A DNA stretch of 64,000 bases from Macrosoma leucophasiata (lineage: Eukaryota > Arthropoda > Insecta > Lepidoptera > Hedylidae). The translations under genes were made by a program, and so were the position numbers. Under the pieces are notes generated by a model, which searched no databases, had not been told where the DNA came from, and was given only the letters and a program-made list of their open reading frames with translations. Positions 41,451 through 51,476 of this stretch are shown here, piece by piece (the first letter of the stretch is position 1; each line of letters starts with the position of its first letter). Where the stretch lies: NCBI GenBank assembly GCA_036365455.1, contig JAWQUS010000004.1, positions 2,735,501 to 2,799,500 on the forward strand, in the 5' to 3' direction.

Positions 41451-41904
41451 TATTTTTGCCAATCAACAACACATTTGGTTGCCAACGCATCAGCTTGCAA
41501 GATCTCGACGGTGTTGCATAAAAATTGGTCTTTGTTACATTGTATATATTTACCAAATTTTGTTTTTCCACCAATATATTTAACAATGTCGTAAACGATA
41601 AATAACGCATAAATTAGAAAAGCCCAAACGTTAGAAGTTGCGTCATTTACGCAAAGTTATGTTGTCACTAAATCTTTTGGATGCAAATGTTAAAGGTGCC
41701 ATTAAGATTTCGTTCCGCAACTATGTATTAAGTATTATGAAGTAACAATTATTACATTGTTAGCTTGTAAACTTTAAAAGCACTATTGTGGAAAGATTGG
41801 CAATATTGGACATAGGTTTAGCCTGCGACTTCATACGTGTGTAGTTTGTCATATACTAATTTTCATCCCTTATTTTTCACATTTTACAAGAGATTTTTAT
41901 ATGT
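41451..41904. other. AT-rich stretch, nothing recognised
   Basis: No repeat or coding signal supported. Confidence 0.4.
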
Positions 41905-42310
41905 CATGAAAATGGCATAAAAACGCACAGATCACATTGATGGTAAGTGTCTATAACATCTACAAAAAATATTTATATTTAGATGTGATGGCAATCCTGA
42001 AGCCTAAGTTTTTATGCCTCCGTGCCGGTAATTACGAGGCTGTATATTAGCACCTGACCGGAACACGAGAGCGCTGAACACTACCAATTTGCGGCAGATA
42101 GATAAATATGTGCATCGGCAAATATTTACTGCTACAGCATGTGTTTACCGCGCTCCAACTTTATTGATAACGAGCCTAAGTTTTTATGCCTCCGTGTCGG
42201 AAGTTACGTGTGCGTACATTAGGACCCGAATAGATAAATATGTACATCGGAAAATACTTACTTCCACATGCATATGTTTAGCACGCTTAAACTCTATAGA
42301 TAACGAACCT
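41905..42310 (-). repeat. Old SINE-A with 3'-flanking tandem duplication
   Basis: 41905-42100 follows the family on the minus strand ('cagatcacattgatggtaag', 'cctccgtgccggtaattac', 'gcgctgaacactaccaat'). The segment 'gcctaagtttttatgcctcc' with the following 'gatagataaatatgtgcatc' and 'acgagcc' recurs once at 42175-42310, so part of the SINE and its flank are duplicated in tandem. Confidence 0.6.
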
Positions 42311-43157
42311 TTAAGGTGAACACACATTTATCTGAACTGGACGCACCGACCAAATCGAAGTCAAGGAACCTCACACGTATACTTGCACCGATAAAATCAA
42401 CCGCGTCGAAAAAATCTATCAATTAGACAAACTCACGTGTTACTCTAACGAATGCGGGCGCGTCGATTGATTCGACCACATTGCTTGCACCGAGTCTGAT
42501 GACGTCTTCTCAATTATACTATTATTTTCTGAAGTCCTTCCAAATTCGAACGATTGAACGTAGATATATCTGTTGGAAATTCTCTCATTCAACATTATTT
42601 TTACATTTCCAAACCCGTTGGTTCATTGTATCTACTATCAAGCCACTTGACCATAAGAGCACTTTAAGAGCCGAACATATTATCGTACGCGTCTGTTAGC
42701 CGCGGCTGAAGCATGCGTCTGACATTAAACAAAAATCGGTCTTCCGTGGACGTCCAATCTTTCAAGGATGCGTTTTGCCCTTTATGCAGTGACAGACTTG
42801 ACGCGTTTGATTTGGCTCAGAAAAGTGTGTATTCTCCTTTATTCGCCAATTGCTCGAAACTGCTTGACTCGCACACAATACTACAAAAGTTAAACATGCA
42901 TAACAAACTCTCGCTGCATTGCCCGCTCTCTAGTTGTAAATATTGACAATACCAATGACTATAGAGATGCTTTCCCTGCACATCACTCGTATTCATTGTT
43001 AGAAAAACAATACAACATCATTTGTATGGGAATATTAAGTGAAACAGTTTAACAGTAACTTTCTGCTTTGTTAAGTCTAATATTATAATAGCGGAAGCTA
43101 CTTTGCTATTTGCGTGAAATGCAAAATTTGTGGTTTTTTATGTCAAGTCGCAAACAT
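42311..43157. other. Non-coding stretch with one unassigned ORF
   Basis: A 77-codon frame at 42713-42946 (MRLTLNKNRSSVDVQSFKDA at its start) shows no family I recognise and no splice context. I do not call it a gene. 42300-42480 is somewhat GC-richer. Confidence 0.35.
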
Positions 43158-43391
43158 CCAACAAGAAACACTGCATATCGTACTTAGGAAAGAAACTTCG
43201 GCTTGTTTCGTGTCTGTAGAGTGTTATCTCTTCCGCACACAACTTATGTGACGTTTATCGATCATTTTGACCAAGTTTTAACCAATACCGGACTATCAGT
43301 GCTTACGTAGCAGTGTGCAGAGATAACGCTTCTAAGTCGAAACTAGCCGATTACTTCTTTAGTAGGCTCGATGTGCAACATATCTTGTTGG
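43158..43391. mobile_element. M repeat (MITE-like), copy 1
   Basis: Starts 'ccaacaagaaacactgca' and ends 'aacatatcttgttgg', with degenerate inverted repeats running about 75 bp inward ('cggcttgtttcgtg ... agtgttatctct' opposed to 'gagataacgcttctaag ... cgaaactagccg'). Second copy at 46474. Confidence 0.6.
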
Positions 43392-43511
43392 GTACTGTTG
43401 GTCTTATACGTTTTGCCTATGATAGAATATGTTTTAGAAATTACGAGGTCATATAACTAGGATATTAATATACCGAAATTGTTTTTTTTTACTTCTCTAT
43501 AACAAGCGCTA

Positions 43512-43788
43512 CTAGCTAGCGTAGGCACCACCGCGTTACCTTATTTATCTGCTAAATGGTAGTGTTCAGCCACAGACCAATCAGCCTTTGTTCAGCACTA
43601 TCGTGTTCCGGTCAGGTAATGAACGGCCCTGTAATTTTCCGGCACAGAGGCATAAAACCTTAGGCCTCAGGAGTAGTAACGATCTGAATTTTGTCCTTGG
43701 TCCTTGTGTAAGTGTCTATAGGCTGCAGTCATCACTTAACATCAATGTGAACTGCATGCTTATTTGCCACTTCCATTACATAAAAAAG
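43512..43788 (+). repeat. SINE-A with a 27-bp insertion
   Basis: 'agcgtaggcaccaccgcgtt' to 'acttccattacataaaaaa'. After 'gtgttcag' it has 'ccacagaccaatcagccttt' and then 'gttcagcactatcg' again. Confidence 0.8.
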
Positions 43789-44305
43789 CGCCATTTATAA
43801 ATATTTATCGAGTATATTTCAAAACATAATTTTTTGTGCAAATTAGATCCGGTGCAAATTTTTGTAATCGAAAAATTCCAATGTGCGAATGGCCTAGCAG
43901 CAACAGCCTCAACAGAAACAAAACTAAACCCCACATAATTACTTTTGCCATCCAAATTTTTTTAATCCAGTAGCAATAATGGACACCTCATTAGATGATT
44001 ACCAAAGATTTGATTGATGGGAAACGGATGGTTTGTGAAATGTCGATGTCTGCATTTTTTTCCATACAATTCTCATACATGAGCAAATGGACCTTGTATG
44101 GTGTTAACAAATAACCCCATTATTGAGGATGGTGTAGTAATATTTAAATAAAATATAATTACACTGCCACGGTGAGTCATGTCTCACCATGACTCGCCAT
44201 ATAGAATAGAGGAAATAAAAGAGAAAAATAGAATAGAGGCCATATAGGAGAGAACAGGGTTCCTGCTAATCTAGATGTTACCCGTTCGATTGGAGAGTAT
44301 AATAA
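43789..44305. other. AT-rich stretch
   Basis: 44170-44200 has a small 'agtcatg/catgact' hairpin and 44205-44250 a repeated 'atagaatagagg'. No gene. Confidence 0.4.
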
Positions 44306-44593
44306 TATTGGCAACCCATATTAGAGTCTCTCCTCTTTTTGGGAGGAGGCCTGAAGCTTATTCCACCACGCTGCTCCAATGCGGGTTGGTGGAGATACGG
44401 GTTAGTGGCCAACCCGCTGTCGGATGTTTTCAAACCGCCCATAAGGCCTCCGACAAGGTTTAGCGACTGCTATCTATCGATACGAGTAGCAACCGGGACC
44501 GACGGCTTAACTTAACATCCGAAGCATGGAAACGCGCATTTTAATTTGCCACTAGCAGTCATCCATCACACACCCGACTGCTACCGCGATTGG
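44306..44593 (-). repeat. 5S-SINE, 5S-like head mostly lost
   Basis: 'aatattggcaacccatatta', 'gtcggatgttttcaaaccgc', 'caaccgggaccgacggctta', ending 'catcacacacccgactgcta' where the 5S-like part should continue. Confidence 0.72.
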
Positions 44594-44689
44594 AGAATAA
44601 GCTACATAATTTTTTTCAAATGTGAATATTGGGTGTTATCGTTTGAAGGCGTCGGGATGTGACTACCCCATCGCCTTTTAGTGGAGGCA

Positions 44690-44915
44690 AATTCTTCCCC
44701 TAGTGCAGTTAGTCAACCGAACAATGGCGGTCAAGCCATCCCAATCTGGCAGTAGTAAATATAATAACGCGGAATGGGCAGCAGCCAATCCGCCTGCCAA
44801 GCGTAGTAATGATGGCATATTCTCTCCGAATTACTCACTGATATTGTTGTGGGCGTGTTTGGGGATGACTTTGTCCAGCTGTGGACGTCTTTCAACTAGA
44901 GTGATGAACATTTTT
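44690..44915 (+). pseudogene. RTE-type LINE remnant, 3' region
   Basis: 'gcctgccaagcgtagtaatg', 'atggcatattctc', 'gggatgactttgtccagctg' and 'tggacgtctttcaactagag' follow the end of the LINE seen at 55340 (family 'agcagtggacgtctttcgg'). No intact frame. Confidence 0.5.
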
Positions 44916-44940
44916 AAAGACATAATCCAAAGAGTTAAGA

Positions 44941-45247
44941 AATGTAACTTCACGTCTGTAATCCCCGAAGGGGTAGGCAGAGGTAAATGCATTCAAGCAT
45001 ACATGTAAACACCTACGATTGGCCGTTTACGTTTTGGCCCATGCAACAGGTGACGGGCCCGTTGACATCTCCGGGCACATTACCAAACTTCGACGTACTG
45101 GCAAATTGCCTGAATATGAAAAAATCCCAATTAAACCAGCGATAAAGGACTTTACACCATTATCTCTGATAAACTCCTACCCGGGAATCGAACCCAGGAC
45201 CTCAGCGTAGTATTAGTGGCCTGCTACCACCAGGCTACCGAGGCAGT
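44941..45247 (-). repeat. SINE-B, full length
   Basis: 'gtaacttcacgtctgtaatc' to 'ggctaccgaggcagtt'. Both promoter boxes present on the minus strand. Confidence 0.87.
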
Positions 45248-45410
45248 TAAGAAATTGAATGTGTCCAATGTTATTATAATTTGGAACACTCTAGTCTCCT
45301 ACTGAAGTTGTGTATGCTGCTCAATCCATCTGCACTCGTCTATTGCTGGTGAAGTAGACAACGGCCGTCTCGTGCCGAGCTGTTTACATACGTCCAATAA
45401 AAAGTGTCAC

Positions 45411-45680
45411 TGAAGTGGCAAACAAGCATGCAGATCACATTGATGTTAAGTGATGACTGCAGCCTATAGACACCCACACAAAGACCAAGGTCAAAATGCA
45501 GATGCGTTACCACTCCTGAGACCTAAGGTATTACGCCTCTGTGCCGGAAATTACAGGGCCGTACATTACCACCTGACCGGAACATGACAGTGCTAAACAC
45601 TACCATTTAGCGGCAAGTATATTAGGTAATGCGGTGGTGCCTACGCCCGCGAGCTCCGTCACTGGAGCTCTACCACCAGT
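45411..45680 (-). repeat. SINE-A, full length
   Basis: 'tgaagtggcaaacaagcatg' to 'gctctaccaccagt'. TGAAGT occurs at both ends, which may be a short target duplication. Confidence 0.85.
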
Positions 45681-45771
45681 GAAGTAAAAAAAAAGTGACG
45701 AAAAATATTAGTGTAAAGTTATTTTTACTAAATACATTTGAAACGATTTTTTCACGTAGAGTTCCAGTAAG

Positions 45772-45916
45772 CTCGTAATCTATCTTCTGCGAAATGGTAG
45801 TATTCAGCACTATCGTATTCCGGTTAGTTGGCGATGTATGTATGGGCCCGAAATAACTATTACAACGACATAGCAACTTAGGTCTCAGAGGTGACAACGT
45901 ATCTGCACGTTGACTG
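45772..45916 (+). repeat. SINE-A, old subfamily fragment
   Basis: 'gtaatctatcttctgcgaaa', 'attccggttagttggcgatg', 'aacttaggtctcagaggtga', ending 'tgcacgttgac'. Confidence 0.65.
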
Positions 45917-46150
45917 CTTTCTTCACCAATTGCTTGATATTTTCAAAAAAAAAAAAACATATTTACAAAGCTTACCGAGAATCGCCTAATCATTTTATAA
46001 GGTCAAATCCATAGTTTGATCGCACATGTTACACATACCACATAATTTAATACACAACGCCTGCGCAACTTTACAAGGTCACCTTGAAAGTGTTATAACA
46101 TTCCATAATGGAGATCCGAAGGTAAAACACGTCAAATCTAAATAATATTT

Positions 46151-46440
46151 ATTATTTAAAGAAAAATGGAAAGAAAAATTTGACTTCAGGCGAGACTCGA
46201 ACTCGCGGCCTACTAGGAATCTAGTCCAGCCGCTCTTCCAACTGAGCTACTGAAGTCCTGCCCGATTTGTCAAATCTTTCCTTCACATTTATTGCATTGC
46301 TTTATGGTAGCAGCAGCGCCATCTATTGCCAAACTAGGCCGCGAGTTCGAGTCTCGCCTGAAGTCAAATTTTTCTTTCCATTTTTCTTTAAATAAAATAT
46401 ATTTCACAAGCATGTGTTAATGCGAAATAATATAAAACAA
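46151..46440 (+). mobile_element. tR-FB retroposon, copy 7
   Basis: 290 bp between TAAATAATATTT at 46139-46150 and 46441-46452. It starts with the antisense arm at the A-rich site, including a complete antisense tRNA-like segment (46182-46257 on the minus strand, acceptor pairing perfect), proceeds to 'gccatctattgccaaac', inverts near 46335 to the T-arm and tail, and ends with the family 3' end 'aatataaaacaa'. Confidence 0.87.
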
Positions 46441-46473
46441 TAAATAATATTTGTTACAATAAACTTTTACAGT

Positions 46474-46684
46474 CCCAGCAAGAAATATGAATTTGAGGAA
46501 CGAAATTTCGGCTATTATCTCTTATCTCTTTAACACATTACGTATGCGTTTTGTCAACCATTTTGATCAAATTTTGCCGCACTATCAGTGCTTACATACA
46601 GTGTGCAACAGAGATAACACTCTACGAAGTCGAAACTAGGCAATTGTCTCTTTCTTAAGCCCGATTTGCAATATTTCTTGGCGG
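46474..46684. mobile_element. M repeat (MITE-like), copy 2
   Basis: 'cccagcaagaaatatgaatt' and end 'gcaatatttcttggcggg'. Shared interior with copy 1: 'actatcagtgcttac', 'agataacactctacgaag', 'tcgaaactagg'. Inserted close to the right end of tR-FB copy 7. Confidence 0.6.
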
Positions 46685-46756
46685 GTGCTGTACAGATATT
46701 GAATGGATATTAGCTTTTACCCACAACTTAAAGTAAAAAAATAGTAATAAAAAAAC

Positions 46757-46935
46757 AAAAAAAAGTATATGGCCTCCCTTCCTCAGTGAGTTACCCTGCG
46801 TACCAGTATCCCCTTCTATAGATCACGCCCCCGACGGTTCGGGGGCAGATAGGCCCGGGGAATGAGGACTTCCTCGACCCCCGAACCATCCCCTTCCTCT
46901 GTTACGCTTCACGAGCGGAGGGAGGAATGATAATT
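46757..46935. repeat. G repeat, GC-rich, copy 1
   Basis: 'atggcctcccttcctcagtg', 'acgcccccgacggttcgggg', 'gcagataggcccggggaatg', 'gacccccgaaccatcc', 'gttacgcttcacgagcggag'. Forms a local hairpin of 'gcccccga/tcgggggc'. Its GC content stands out strongly from the neighbourhood. Second copy at 48014. Confidence 0.6.
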
Positions 46936-47079
46936 ATTCGTTCGTTCCGCAACTTCGTCCGTGTCAAATAGATATTTGTTTATTCTCCATACAAACTTTC
47001 ATCATTTATTTCACCATCTTATTAACAAAAAATGCTTACTACTGTTTCCTAGTCCATGTTGTAAGAACAATCAGTGTGA

Positions 47080-47114
47080 AAGTAGCATTCTACCACTAGA
47101 CTATAGAGGCGGTT
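47080..47114 (-). repeat. tRNA-headed SINE remnant (head only)
   Basis: Reverse strand 'aaccgcctctatagtctagt' and 'ggtagaatgcta' looks like a SINE-B-type head with box A. No box B. Confidence 0.4.
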
Positions 47115-47139
47115 AGTTTAACTAAACAAATCACTATTA

Positions 47140-47350
47140 GGGTCCGTCCATAAGTATGTCATGCTAAAATAAGCCTTTTCTGACTCCTTCCCCCCATTGT
47201 CACGTTGTATTGCACTATCTGTGATCCCCCTTAAAATATTATATAACAAAATCAAAGACCCCCCTCCGAATATGACAGTTTTTGTCACACACCCCTTGTC
47301 ACATTTTGTCACGCTTAGCGAGACTCCTCCCCCCCTTGCATGCGAACGTA
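47140..47350. repeat. Pyrimidine-rich repeat fragment
   Basis: 'tagggtccgtccataagtat', 'gtcatgctaaaa', 'ccttccccccattgtcacg', 'ttttgtcacgcttagcgaga', 'ctcctccccccct'. The reverse strand has the 'aagggggg' and 'gtgacaaaatgtgaca' text seen in some insect MITEs. 54940-54980 has a short related piece. Confidence 0.45.
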
Positions 47351-47607
47351 TTTTATGAACGAATACATTTCCAGCTCAAATATTCACGTTAACCGTTGAA
47401 GCAAAACAGATGAGGATGTATACCACGATTAAGTCAGACCAATTAGTATTCTCTTTTGATCACGCGAGGTTAAACATAAACTATTTCGGACGTCCGTTTG
47501 TGAAACCATTGGAAATGGATCGTGAAGCAATCAGAGGGTCCTAGACATGGTTTGATTTGTGTTCTTCCTAATCGAGTTGGAACATTTCAGGGCTTGAATC
47601 GTGACGA

Positions 47608-47665
47608 TTTCATTATCTATTCAGCCGAAAAACGTCCACTATAGGACCAAAGGCTTCAGCAATGA
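47608..47665 (-). pseudogene. RTE-type LINE 3' end remnant
   Basis: Reverse strand 'ttggtcctatagtggacgtt' and 'tttcggctgaata' equals the family 3' end 'agtggacgtctttcggctga'. Confidence 0.45.
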
Positions 47666-47774
47666 CGCCCACAACATGGTTGTAAATTATAAGGAGAAAA
47701 TATTGGTTGGTTATAAGATTGACTGACTGCACTAAAGGAATATTCTCGTGTATAAAAACAGAATGACGAATAAT

Positions 47775-48264
47775 AAAAAACACGCTTACAGCCCCACACT
47801 AGGTACAGACCTGTGTCCTGACCTGTCTGTGTGGGTGACATTGCTCATACGTAATGTACACTTATTATTATTAGCCGGGACCACGGCTGCAACGTCTGGC
47901 CTAGGCCAAAGCGACGACGCGGTCGTGTGGCCCCTTACCATCGCCCATATTAATCGCTTTAACCAATTGTAAGCGGCGCGCGGGGGAATAAAAGGATATG
48001 CCCAAAAAAAAAAACAAATGTGTATATGGCCTCCCTCAGCTAGTTTTCCCTGCGTGCCAGCATCCCGTTAACGACCACGCCCCCGATGCTTCGGGGGCAT
48101 ATAGACCCGGGGAATGAAGAAAAATCTTCGACCCCCGAACCATCTCCCTCTCTGTTACGCTTCACATGCTGAGGGAGGGATGATGATTCAGTCAGTCAAC
48201 GCATACAAAAACCATCCCCGAAACAAATATCTGTAAGCTATACAAATATTGATCCCGTGAGTCG
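47775..48264 (-). repeat. SINE-D interrupted by G repeat
   Basis: 47775-47826 ('acgcttacagccccacacta', 'ggtacagacctgtgtc') is the 3' end of SINE-D. 48207-48264 ('cccgaaacaaatatctgtaa', 'gctatacaaatatt', 'cccgtgag') is its middle. Both are minus, in the right order, with the GC-rich repeat and about 180 bp of other sequence between them. Confidence 0.6.
48008..48195. repeat. G repeat, GC-rich, copy 2
   Basis: 'atggcctccctcagctagtt', 'acgcccccgatgcttcgggg', 'gcatatagacccggggaatg', 'cgacccccgaaccatctccc', 'gttacgcttcacatgctgag'. Same orientation as 46757. Preceded by an A-run. Confidence 0.6.
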
Positions 48265-48567
48265 ATGTTACTCTTTTTTTATTTTCTTCTTCATTCCATA
48301 ATTGAGACAGAACTTTAAATTTAGAAAGTCTGTACCTGTAAATATATACTACTTAAGTATAATTGGTCCATTAAACATTTTGAAAGTACATCTCAAACTA
48401 CACAAGCAAAAAGATTTCAACTGAATTCGTGGGCCATTGAAATTGCGATGCTTTTCATCGTGTGAATTGTATCCATGCTGTTATTTTGTAACAACACTCA
48501 ACATACTCGAGTTAAAGAAGACAGGTAATTAAAAAACAATCCTTTCTGGTTAACCCATTACACAGTA
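48265..48567. other. AT-rich stretch, nothing recognised
   Basis: No coding or repeat signal supported. Confidence 0.4.
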
Positions 48568-48875
48568 ACGAAACGTAACTTCACGCCTGTAATCCCCGAA
48601 GGGGTAGGCAGAGGTAAATGCATGCATTCGATCATACATGCAAACACCCACGACTCGCCGGTTACGTTTTGGCCCATGTAACAGGTGGCGAACCTGTTGC
48701 CATCTCCGGGCACATTACCATACTCCGTGGTACTGGGAAACTTCCAGAATAGAAGCAGAGATAAAGGATTTTTAACCGTTATCTCTGATAGTCCCCGACC
48801 CGGGAATCGAACCCAGGACCTCCTGCGTAATAGTAGTGGCCTGCTACCACTACGCTACTGAGGCAGTTGTTGAGT
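48568..48875 (-). repeat. SINE-B with 11-bp target duplication
   Basis: ATTACACAGTA at 48557-48567 and 48876-48886 flank it. Head complement 'gctactgaggcagttgttga', tail 'aaacgtaacttcacgcctg'. A short internal deletion removes 'aaaatggaaaaatccc'. Confidence 0.88.
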
Positions 48876-48944
48876 ATTACACAGTACCTTTTCTAATTTA
48901 ATTAACAATTAGCAATCTAACCCTACTTTTACATAAATAAATAA

Positions 48945-49147
48945 TAAATACGCTTACACTCACAGCCCCACAGTAGGTATAGACCTGTGTCGTGGGTGCC
49001 GTTGTACACATACAACACATACACAAACACCCAGACCCGAAACAAATACCTGTAGGCCATACAAATATTTGTCCCGGTGCGGGAATCGAACCCGCGACCC
49101 TTCGAATCAAACGGTCATCTCACACCACTCGACTAACCGGGTCGTCG
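48945..49147 (-). repeat. SINE-D, full length
   Basis: Reverse strand 'ttcgacgacccggttagtcg', box B complement 'gggaatcgaacccgcg' near 49080, tail complement 'aatacgcttacactcacagc'. Confidence 0.85.
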
Positions 49148-49189
49148 AACATAACAATATATACATTTACATGATCATAATAATATATA

Positions 49190-49713
49190 CTTCAATTACT
49201 GGCAATTCAATAAATATAACTACGTTAAGAAAAACCGACTTCAAAACTGAAAAGTAAAAATAATAAAGATTTAATTGTAATTTTAAACTACCTATTATTT
49301 ATATGTGCTATTTACTAATATATTTGAAGTCGGCGCCAAGTCTTAAACAAATAATTATATTTGAATCACTTAAATATGAATACGAGCAAATTAATACACT
49401 GAACAAAACGTAACCGGCGAATGGTGGGTGTTTGCATGTATGCTTGAATTCAAGCATTTACCTCTGCCTACCCCTTCGGGGATTACAGGCGTGAAGTTAC
49501 ATTTTAATACCATGAAATGCCTACATTAGTGATTTTGGCTTGACACCGACTTCAAACCTATTAGTAAATAGCACATATAAATAATAGGTAGTTTGAAATT
49601 ACAATTAAATCTTTATTATTTTTTACTTTTCAGTTTCGAAGTCGGTTTTTCTTATCGTAGTTATATTTATTTAATACTTTTTAGTTTATTGCTGAATTGC
49701 CAATTAGGTTAAC
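49190..49713. repeat. Large inverted repeat with SINE-B fragment in the centre
   Basis: Arms at 49190-49345 and 49525-49713 carry the same sequence in opposite orientation: 'aaaaaccgacttc', 'aactgaaaagtaaaaataat', 'aaactacctattatttatat', 'gtgctatttactaat'. The 'accgacttcaaa' text is typical of an abundant group of moth repeats. Arm identity is high over about 120 bp. SINE-B 49403-49503 lies between them. Confidence 0.7.
49403..49503 (+). repeat. SINE-B, 3' third
   Basis: 'aaaacgtaaccggcgaatgg' to 'ggcgtgaagttacattt'. 5' truncated, in the centre of the inverted repeat. Confidence 0.8.
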
Positions 49714-50104
49714 GTTCACATCTGTATAATTTGTAAAATCTGACTCTTTTAGCTTCGTGACAATTAGATAAAATTTAAATTGTTTAGGTGTGTCTATACA
49801 AAATTATTACACGACTATACGAAATCAATAAAAAAAAATTATCCACAAAGGAGTAAATAAGCTGTGTTGTCTCGTCGAAGAGTAAATGTGTCATTGTCAC
49901 TTGTTGTCATCTTGTCATGCGCATTAGGACTATCTAGGACGTCAGTAGATTCAACGCACTGTACTATGACAACTCGCCGTCTATTCATAATCCTTTAGTC
50001 TGAGGTGAAAGTAAGTAAAAAAATGCTCATAAAATAAAAACTGATGGGCCTATCTAAATCAATTTCTTATGGGACCAATTTGAAACTATTTCGAATCAAA
50101 CAAA

Positions 50105-50216
50105 AAAGAATTACGTAAATCGGTCCCGAAATCTCGGCGAAATTCGCGTACATACATTAATAAAATATATATATACCGGCCAAATTGAGAACCTTCTAGT
50201 TTTTTGAACTCGGTTA
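50105..50216 (+). repeat. Tail of the 'accgacttc'-type repeat
   Basis: 'tatataccggccaaattgag', 'aaccttctag', 'ttgaactcggttaaaaa'. Fits the end of the repeat group seen at 49190. Confidence 0.45.
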
Positions 50217-51476
50217 AAAAATGCCAAATTCAAATTATTTATTTCATAGTCATTTGAAAATGACATAATTTGTACAGTATTAACACCTGGGCCCAGAAAT
50301 GTATGAAACAGTATCATTCTACTCTTATGTTCCGATTTTTACCCCCGAGAAAGTCAATGGGGATTGATCAGGTAGGTCTAAAATAACTACTTTTCTATGT
50401 TCTCGTGGTTGTTAACAAAATATAAAGCGCCATTTGTTATAGAATCATTTTCACTTCGTCTTACAGAATAACATAACTTAACTGGTAGCCTTGAGGCCTT
50501 GACCGAACACTCTGTATCTTGACGCACGAATTATGGAGAGTGCATTCTGTCAATCAAGAAATAAGATGTTGAAACATACCAAATAAACATTCTAGATACG
50601 TGCTACAGGTGAATAACCTGTTTTTTGTTATAATTCGCCTTGAAATAAATCATACCCATTGTTATGTTGAAATTTAACATTATTTTAACTAATTTGTTTC
50701 GTTAATAATAAACTAAAATTAGTTTTATAACCAATCAGTTGTTCTGACCTCACAAAAACTATGTCCAATGTCCATGTCAGAATGAGATGATTTGAGAAGC
50801 ATTTTATTATTATACTACTACATAATTTCAATTATTTCACAAACAACAAAAAAAAACCATAAATAATTAAAACAAAAAAAAATCTGATGCAACACAGAAG
50901 CAGTTGCAATATTAAAAAAAATATAAATAAAATCACTCTATAAACTAAAAATAATATTTCCCAAAACAACATTACACAAATTAATTTCAATATTAGATAT
51001 TTCTATTTATACAAAAGCGAAAGGTATGTACCTGCACCTATCATGAAATAAAAAGCTGTGTTTTCAAGAGTCGAAACGGCGGGCAATAGCTAGTAAAAAT
51101 ATATTTAAGTATTCAAATGATCGAATATTCTGCGCTCTTCTTACATAATAAAATTAATACACACAAAAAGTATGCGCATTTAAATACGTCTGAACAACAT
51201 TAATGTGTTTTGCATTCTCCAAGTATAATTATCATAAAATATTCAGTGAGATGTTATGTTTATTTGCGCATCCATTTTTATTAACTCGATGTTCTCACTT
51301 TCACCGGTGGCATCGTCTTCGTTCGCTTTAGGAAGGCGATGAGTTTGCATACAAATGGACAAGTTATTCGGCAAGTCCAGTCAGAAGTGAAACATTACGT
51401 TATATTTTATGTTTTTCAACATCATTATTTCAAAAGTAATTTTTTTTGAATTCGGAATGTTTTATATAAATTTTAA
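50217..51476. other. AT-rich stretch, mostly unassigned
   Basis: 51050-51100 ends 'ggcgggcaatagctagta', the reversed start of an F repeat. No gene or other element supported in the remainder. Confidence 0.45.

Noticed and set aside
42713..42946. 77-codon open frame with several cysteines
   Set aside because: No family resemblance, no splice or promoter context and no second copy. The length is not unusual by chance in this window.
44703..45008. 101-codon frame near 44703
   Set aside because: It runs from LINE 3' sequence into SINE-B, so it is a composite of repeats and not a gene.
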